Of a stretch of 64,000 nucleotides of DNA, positions 58,525 through 64,000 are shown one piece after another. The DNA comes from Isoetes taiwanensis (lineage: Eukaryota; Streptophyta; Lycopodiopsida; Isoetales; Isoetaceae). The position numbers were made by a program, and so were the translations under genes. Position 1 is the stretch's first letter. The number at the start of each line of letters is the position of its first letter. The stretch covers positions 124,001 through 188,000 of the forward strand of contig JAJEKV010000097.1 in NCBI GenBank assembly GCA_021234155.1. Direction: 5' to 3'. The notes under the pieces were generated by a model. The model saw only the letters and a list, made by a program, of their open reading frames with translations. It was not told the DNA's origin and made no database searches.

Positions 58525-58745
58525 CAAGGGAATCTTCACCTTGAAAATTATGCCTCAAAATATTCTTCGGCAGCATCGTCAAATTCAGCATTGCACTTGC
58601 GGCTTTGCTGCTCGTGTGCCGCCTCAAAATTTCCTCAGTAGAATTTTCTCGGGGTGAAGATCCGCGAGTGTGCCGCCGAGTGTGGCGGAGCCGCCTCAAA
58701 CTTTCCTCAGCACAATTTTCTCGGGATGAAGATTCCCTACTACAC
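58525..58745. mobile_element. GC-rich MITE-like element, second copy
   Basis: CCTCAAA-TTTCCTCAG-A-AATTTTCTCGG-TGAAGAT occurs twice in direct orientation (about 58622 and 58696). It shares GCCGCCTCA and GCGGAGCCGCC words with 40075-40225. Inverted relation to GAATCTTCACC at about 58530. Non-coding. Confidence 0.45.
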
Positions 58746-58777
58746 GTGCCTGCATAAGAGGTAAAACTCCTCCTAAA

Positions 58778-59991
58778 CTCCGTTTGTCATATAAGCTTGC
58801 AAATGATTATGAAAAAAGCTTAACTGCTGCTATTGAGAAAGCTAAGTGGCCAGATAATCTTGATGATAAAACTGAGCTCTTGAAGGGACTAATCCTTAAT
58901 GCTGCGAAAGATACATTTGGCTCCATGCAATGCTCAAACAGGAACTATAAATCAAAGAAGTGGTATGATGCAGAATGTGTATCAGCTAAGCATGCTTTTC
59001 GTAGTGCTACTGACAAAGCTGCATCAAGGAGAGCTTATAAGAACTTAACCAAAAAAAAGAAAAGGGAGTGGCTCATGGAGCACCATAAAAAAATGGTAGA
59101 GCAGATTGAGACGGATCCAAAAATATTCTGGAAAAAGTTAAAGTCCCAAACAGGTATTGGAAATTTTACCCAAACAGACTTGGTACAATGGGTAAGCGAG
59201 CTCTATACCATTACAGATTGCAAGCCTATGACACATATGGGTAAATGCAGTGTTCCTATTTTCCACCTCTCAGACGTCAAGGATGCTTTGAAAAGGATGG
59301 AGAATAATAAAGCAGCGGATACAAACGGGCTTAGCATTGAGTTGCTTAAATGGGGGGCAATGCATTGTGTGAAAAGCTTGTAGAATTTTGCAATTCTACA
59401 CTGTTGGCTGGCTGTTTTCCGACAGATTGGAGACTAAGTAGAGTAGTGCCAGTGCATAAATCAGGAGAAAGATAACGTAAAGAACTATCGCACCATCCTT
59501 ATCAGTAATGTGTTTGCAAAGGTGTTTGCATCTATGATTGAGATCAGTTATTGCTTTTTGCAGATGATATTGTGCGTACAGCAAAGATAGCAGCTGGACT
59601 CTAGTAACACTTAAATGTGCTGCAGAATTTTTGCGAGCATAAGGGAATGACAATTAATGCTAGTAAATCCAAAGTCATGATCCTGGGTACACGTGGTGTA
59701 GAGGTTTTCTCTGTCAGGCAGACACCACTTGAACAGGTATCTAATTATAAGTATTTAGGGATTGAAATATCTGATAATTATAATTGGAATATGGCTGCTG
59801 AAAAGCGTGCATCAGGGGGGCTTAGAGCTCTTTATAGCATGATACATATGTGTCGGGTTAACAATCTCTGGCATTGGAAGCTCAGAAGGTTGTTGTATGG
59901 CATTCAAGTTAAGACAGTTGTGCTTTATGGATGCCAGGTTTGGGCACCTGGTTTGGCGAAAAAAAGTTGGGAAAAAATTGAAAAGGTTTAA
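58778..59991 (+). mobile_element. LINE (L1-like) fragment with internal deletion
   Basis: 58784-59383 encodes the linker between endonuclease and reverse transcriptase and the start of the latter (SKKWYDAECVSAKHAFR, WLMEHHKKMV, KDALKRMENNKAADTNGLS). A frame-broken stretch at about 59390-59520 holds DWRLSRVVPVHKSG and YRTILISNVFAKVFAS. The centre of the reverse transcriptase is deleted, then an LLFADDI-like piece (about 59550) and 59617-59991 (MTINASKSKVMILG, VSNYKYLGIEIS) give the rest. Not functional. Confidence 0.87.
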
Positions 59992-60483
59992 AAATGCTTC
60001 TTAATGACTGAGCTTATTGTCAAGATCCAGACCCCATACCATATAATGCTTGCAGAGGCTGGAATGCTTCCTCTCGAGGTTCTTGGATGGGACAATCCTA
60101 CTAAGGAAGACTAGGAGTTCAAAAATGCAGGACGCAATATATTGTTTAGTAGAAGATACATCCCCAAGCCAATGAATCTCCCAGTCTTCTCTTCCAAGCA
60201 TGCATACATGAGCGACGTCACTTTTCTAAGTATTAAGAAGGCTATGTCCAATGGCAACGGATGTGTTCAATTCTCCCCTCCGTAAATACAGACATCACAA
60301 ATCTCACAAATTTCAGTGCATGAACAGGAAACGGAAAAAAGAAGTCCGATTTAGCTTATTCTCTCTCTAAATCTATTCATGATAGATCTCCACCAACAGA
60401 ATTCTTGAGACCATATTTAGGGTTTAAACCTAAGCAGACAAAATATCTTAGCCATCTCTTGATATTAATCCAATAAGAAGATC

Positions 60484-60786
60484 ATGTCCATCCTTAGCCT
60501 CAAAATCTATGCCACAGTCCTGAAGAGACGACGTGCGTTGGAAGAAGGCATCACAAAATTCTGCAATGTTGCATCCAACACATGCCATGATTTTGATTAC
60601 TATAAGGAGAAGGCCGCGCTTGATGAGGATGACCTAAAGGAATTGAACCGGCTATGCCAACCCTACATCAACACGAAGCTTAAACGGAACGTCAAAACCC
60701 CCCCTTTCCCTGAACGTGCTATGTCATTTCTGAAGCGAAAGCTTGGATTCGGGGTCCATTTAAGACGAACGATAGCTCAACAGTGA
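60484..60786 (+). CDS. Open frame of 100 aa, unknown
   Basis: Starts MSILSLKIYATVLKRRRA and is charged throughout (KAALDEDDLKELNRL). I do not recognise it. It lies between a LINE and a Copia remnant, so it may be a piece of an element's gag or of a captured gene. Confidence 0.3.
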   Translation: MSILSLKIYATVLKRRRALEEGITKFCNVASNTCHDFDYYKEKAALDEDDLKELNRLCQPYINTKLKRNVKTPPFPERAMSFLKRKLGFGVHLRRTIAQQ

Positions 60787-60839
60787 GGAGGATGAAGATC
60801 ATAAAGACGTATATGCTGAGGTAAGTCCTAATATCTGTT

Positions 60840-61735
60840 CTATTTTTTCAAATCAGAAAAAGATGTGTAATAGTATGTTGGTTGTAGATAATGGAGCTGG
60901 GAGATTAGTGATCTCTTTAGCAAAGATGCTTAAAAATTGCAAAGAGAAAAAGCAAGATACATTCAACTTGGTAATGGAGACGTGTAGGAAGCTGAAGATA
61001 GTTGAGATTTTTGATTTGCAAGGAAATGTCATAAATCTTAAAAATATGTTATATATGTACCTAGTTTGATAAAAATTTTGATTTTTGTTGCCCAGCTTAC
61101 AGATTTAAATTTTAAAGTTTTGTTTAACAAACTTGATTTTAAAGTATTTCTTGGGAACAAAGTGAAGTTTGTTGGTAAACATATTGGTAATTTTTATGGC
61201 ATTGACAATAGGTATATTCCAAGTGTAAATGTTGTTGAGGATGCATCTTTAGGGTTGTGGCATGAAAGATTAGCTCATGTCAATCCTAAAGCTATAGAAT
61301 GTATAGCAAAGAAAGGGTTGATCACTGTAAAGACTAAAAAGGAACGGGATGGACATACTTGTATTGGCTGCATATTGGGTAAACAAGCTAGGTTACCATT
61401 TCATAAATCTTATAAATGTGCAATAGGCAGGAAAATCATACTTAACATTTATAGATGATTTTCGCATACGAACTAAGTTTTTCAGTTTGAGAACAAGGGA
61501 TCTAACATTTGAAGCATTCAAGTAGTATAAGGCAGAAGTGGAAAATGAAATAGATAGAAAAATAAAGTGTAGATGCTCAGACAGAGGAGGGGAATATTCA
61601 TTAGGGGAATTCAAAATATATTGCATTAAATATGGAATCAAAAGCTAGTACACTTGCAGTTCTACTCTATAACAAAATGGTGTTGCAGAGTGGAAAAATA
61701 GAACATTGCTCAATGTTGTTAGAGCATGTTGAAGT
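60840..61735 (+). mobile_element. Copia fragment 4, heavily decayed
   Basis: Pieces of GAG-pre-integrase (LWHERLAHVNPKAIECIAKK, CIGCILGKQARLPF) and integrase (FIDDF, a DRGGEYSL-like block, QNGVAEWKNRTLLN) with stops and frame changes. A weaker protease-like part lies upstream. No LTR seen. Directly followed by another Copia copy. Confidence 0.8.
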
Positions 61736-61789
61736 GTGCTAGCTTACCCAATTTCCTTCGGGAAGAAGCCGATCCATCTCGTCCTTCAA

Positions 61790-64000
61790 TCCTCAATCCT
61801 TTAACAAGGATGATGCAAGCAAAGGATTCAACAAGAAGCCCATGAATCGCAGATTAACATGCAGTTATTGTGGCAAACCAAACCATTATGCCAAAGATTG
61901 TTACACTCGACTTGCAAAAGAGCGTAACAAGGCCAACGTGATCATCAATGATCATCAAGAAAGGTTATGTGTCTCACAAGTTTCATGTTCTTCTGTGACT
62001 AACCATTCTAGCGGTTGGTTTTTAGATTCATCATGTACTGCTCATATGACTCCACAACGTGATTCTTTTATCACATATCAAAAGATGCCACCTGGGCAGA
62101 CTGTTCTCTTAGGAGACGATAGTCCCCTTTGTATCCAAGGACAAGGCAAAGTTTCGGTGCAAATGCCCGATGGATCGATCAAAACAATACATGATGTATT
62201 ACATGTACCCCGCTTGACCAAGAACTTGCTCTCAGTTAGCAAGATTTATGATGTTGGCTGAAAAGTCCAATTTGGCATCAATGAGTGCCAACTTCAAGAT
62301 TCCCATAGACGCACATGCTCAAGGCATACGCGAAGGAAGTCTCTATAGATTTCCGCTTTCTAATGTGCCTCAACACTCTGTCAATGCAGTAACCACCACT
62401 CCCAACGATGTTTATCAATGGCACTTACGATTGGGACATGCTGGACTGCATGCCTTGAAGCAACTCCACTCCAAGAAGATGGTTCGAGATTTCAATATTC
62501 AGCCAAATACCAGTTTGCCAGTATGTGAAGCATGTTTAATTGGCAAGCATCATCGGTTACCTTTTCCCAAGGTTAGTCATTCAAGAGCCGAGCATCCACT
62601 TGACTTGGTACACACTGACATTGGTTAGTCCGAAATACTTTCTGATAATGGCTGTAAATATTTCATCACATTTATTGATGATTATTCTAGATACACCACT
62701 GTGTACTTTCTTAAAAAGAAATCTGCAGCTTTAGAAGCTTTTAAAGAATACAAAGCTCTAGCTGAGAACCAACTTGGAAGAACCATCAAATGTCTCAGAT
62801 CTGCCAATGATGATGAATATATCTCCAAAGCATCCACAAGTTTCTGTGCACAACATGAATTGATAGAAATTTGACGGCCCCATACTCTCCTCAACAAAAT
62901 GGTGTAGCCGAGAGAAAGAATCGCACTTTTGCTGAAAGTGCACGAAGTATGTTGCATTTGAGTCAACTTCCTCATTATTTTTGGGCTGAAGCTCTAGCAA
63001 CAGCTACCTATATTCAAAATCAATTGCCCACACAAGCATTGCAATATCAAACTCCATATGAAGCTTGGATTGGTAAGCAACCAACATTATCCCATCTAAA
63101 AGTGTTTGGTTGTATTGGATATGTGCATGTACCTAAACAAAAATGTAGAAAATGGGATGACCATAGTATCAAGTGTATCTTTGTTGGCTACAGTATGTGC
63201 CAAGGCATATTGTATGTACAACCCCCTTACCAAGAAGGTTTTCATCTCCCGAGATGTTACATTTGTTGAAGATATCTTCATGAAACAACCTAAAGGTTAT
63301 GTTCAACCTGGACAAGAGACTTTAGTATGCAAGTTACATAAGTCTTTATATGGCCTCAAGCAGTCTCCACGAGCATGGTATCAACGGATTGACACCTTTC
63401 TCAAGTCACATAGCTATGAACAAGGGGGAGCAGACAGTAACATCTATATCAAGAAGAGAAACTGTCATATTTTGCTCCCAGCTCTGGATGTGTGCTTACT
63501 GCTTAGGAATCCAAGTCCTAAGAAATCGGAAAAAGAAGACAATTCATCTCAGTCAACAAAAATATATTGAAGACCTCTTGAAGAAATTTGAGATGGATAA
63601 GAGTAAACCAATAAGTACTCCAATAGATATGAATATAAAATTGTCCAAAGATATGTGTCCTCAAAACTCTCAAGAAGAGATCATGAAGAATACACCCTAT
63701 GCAAGTGCATAGGCAGTCTCATGTATGCTACTATATGTACAAGACCTGACATTGCTCCACAGTCAGTTTTGTGAGTCAATTCTTGAGTAATCCAGGTCCT
63801 ATGCACTGGGCTGCAGTGAAAAGAATTCTTCGTTATCTTTCTGGAACCCCTAACTTTGGACTTACATTACAAGGTGGTTCGCTCATACTCATAGGATATA
63901 GTGATGCTTCTTATGCTAGTGATGTTGAAATTCGCAAGTCCACAACTGGATATTGTTTTCAACTTGGAAAAAGCACCATCTCCTGGTGTAGTAAAAAGCA
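61790..64000 (+). mobile_element. Copia fragment 5, runs off the window end
   Basis: Zinc knuckle CSYCGKPNHYAKDC (61861-61902), protease-like FLDSSCTAHMTP (serine-cysteine where the active site is normally D-S-G-A), GAG-pre-integrase (WHLRLGHAGLHAL, CEACLIGKHHRLP), integrase with VHTDIG, FIDDYSR and PQQNGVAERKNRT, then EAWIGKQPTLSHLKVFGC. Reverse transcriptase is internally deleted: KSLYGLKQSPRAWYQ (about 63343) is followed by YCLGIQVLRN (about 63498), so the YVDD catalytic box is gone. The RNase H side continues past 64000. Several frame breaks. Confidence 0.9.

Noticed and set aside
56081-64000. Possibility that the closely packed element remains form one composite element
   Set aside because: Gypsy, LINE and two Copia pieces have separate families, decay levels and broken ends; independent insertions are simpler.

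Overview
This window is nuclear DNA of a land plant. Genes are split by many short introns with GT-AG borders, and retrotransposons of plant type (Copia, Ty3/gypsy, LINE) plus small DNA elements fill much of the rest. A flavodiiron-protein (FLV) gene fragment points to a non-flowering lineage (moss, liverwort, lycophyte, fern or gymnosperm), because flowering plants have lost these genes. I cannot name the species; a fern or bryophyte would fit.

Layout. 1-1130: nothing recognised. 1145-6217: a young Copia element with identical terminal repeats and one frame break early in gag. 6929-8666 (minus): two possible exons of an unknown gene, then the last three recognisable exons of the FLV gene. 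8755-30143: a large imperfect tandem duplication. Copy 1 is 8755-22526. Copy 2 is 22527-30143 and lacks about 6.2 kb. The unit carries a promoter-like GGCCCA-rich stretch, 10-bp-periodic GAATCT arrays (one more tandem duplication inside copy 1), a TATACACTTGG minisatellite, a non-autonomous LTR element with target duplication (16794-18661), an unidentified minus-strand multi-exon gene (present twice) and a LINE 3' end (present twice). 30265-39394: two related Copia elements head to head, a decayed one on minus and a younger one on plus with a CTGCT target duplication. 40322-41382: a non-coding hAT element with an 8-bp target duplication.

42304-51460 is the gene island. It holds two complete minus-strand genes whose exons I could join in frame: a 14-exon DUF707 membrane-anchored protein (370 aa) and an 11-exon protein of 677 aa with two CTLH-CRA (RanBPM-type) regions.

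52100-64000 is a repeat graveyard: a PIG-A gene fragment with an in-frame stop between direct repeats, a Tourist-like MITE, LINE and gypsy remnants, and two decayed Copia copies, the last running off the window end.

The genes do not form a pathway. Two points matter most to a later reader. First, the two tandem copies differ mainly at CTG/CAG sites, and the odd versions lie in one block (about 19.6-26.4 kb), which looks like a sequencing or assembly signature. Second, several gene pieces (FLV, PIG-A) are truncated beside repeat junctions. I found no convincing new multi-gene system.
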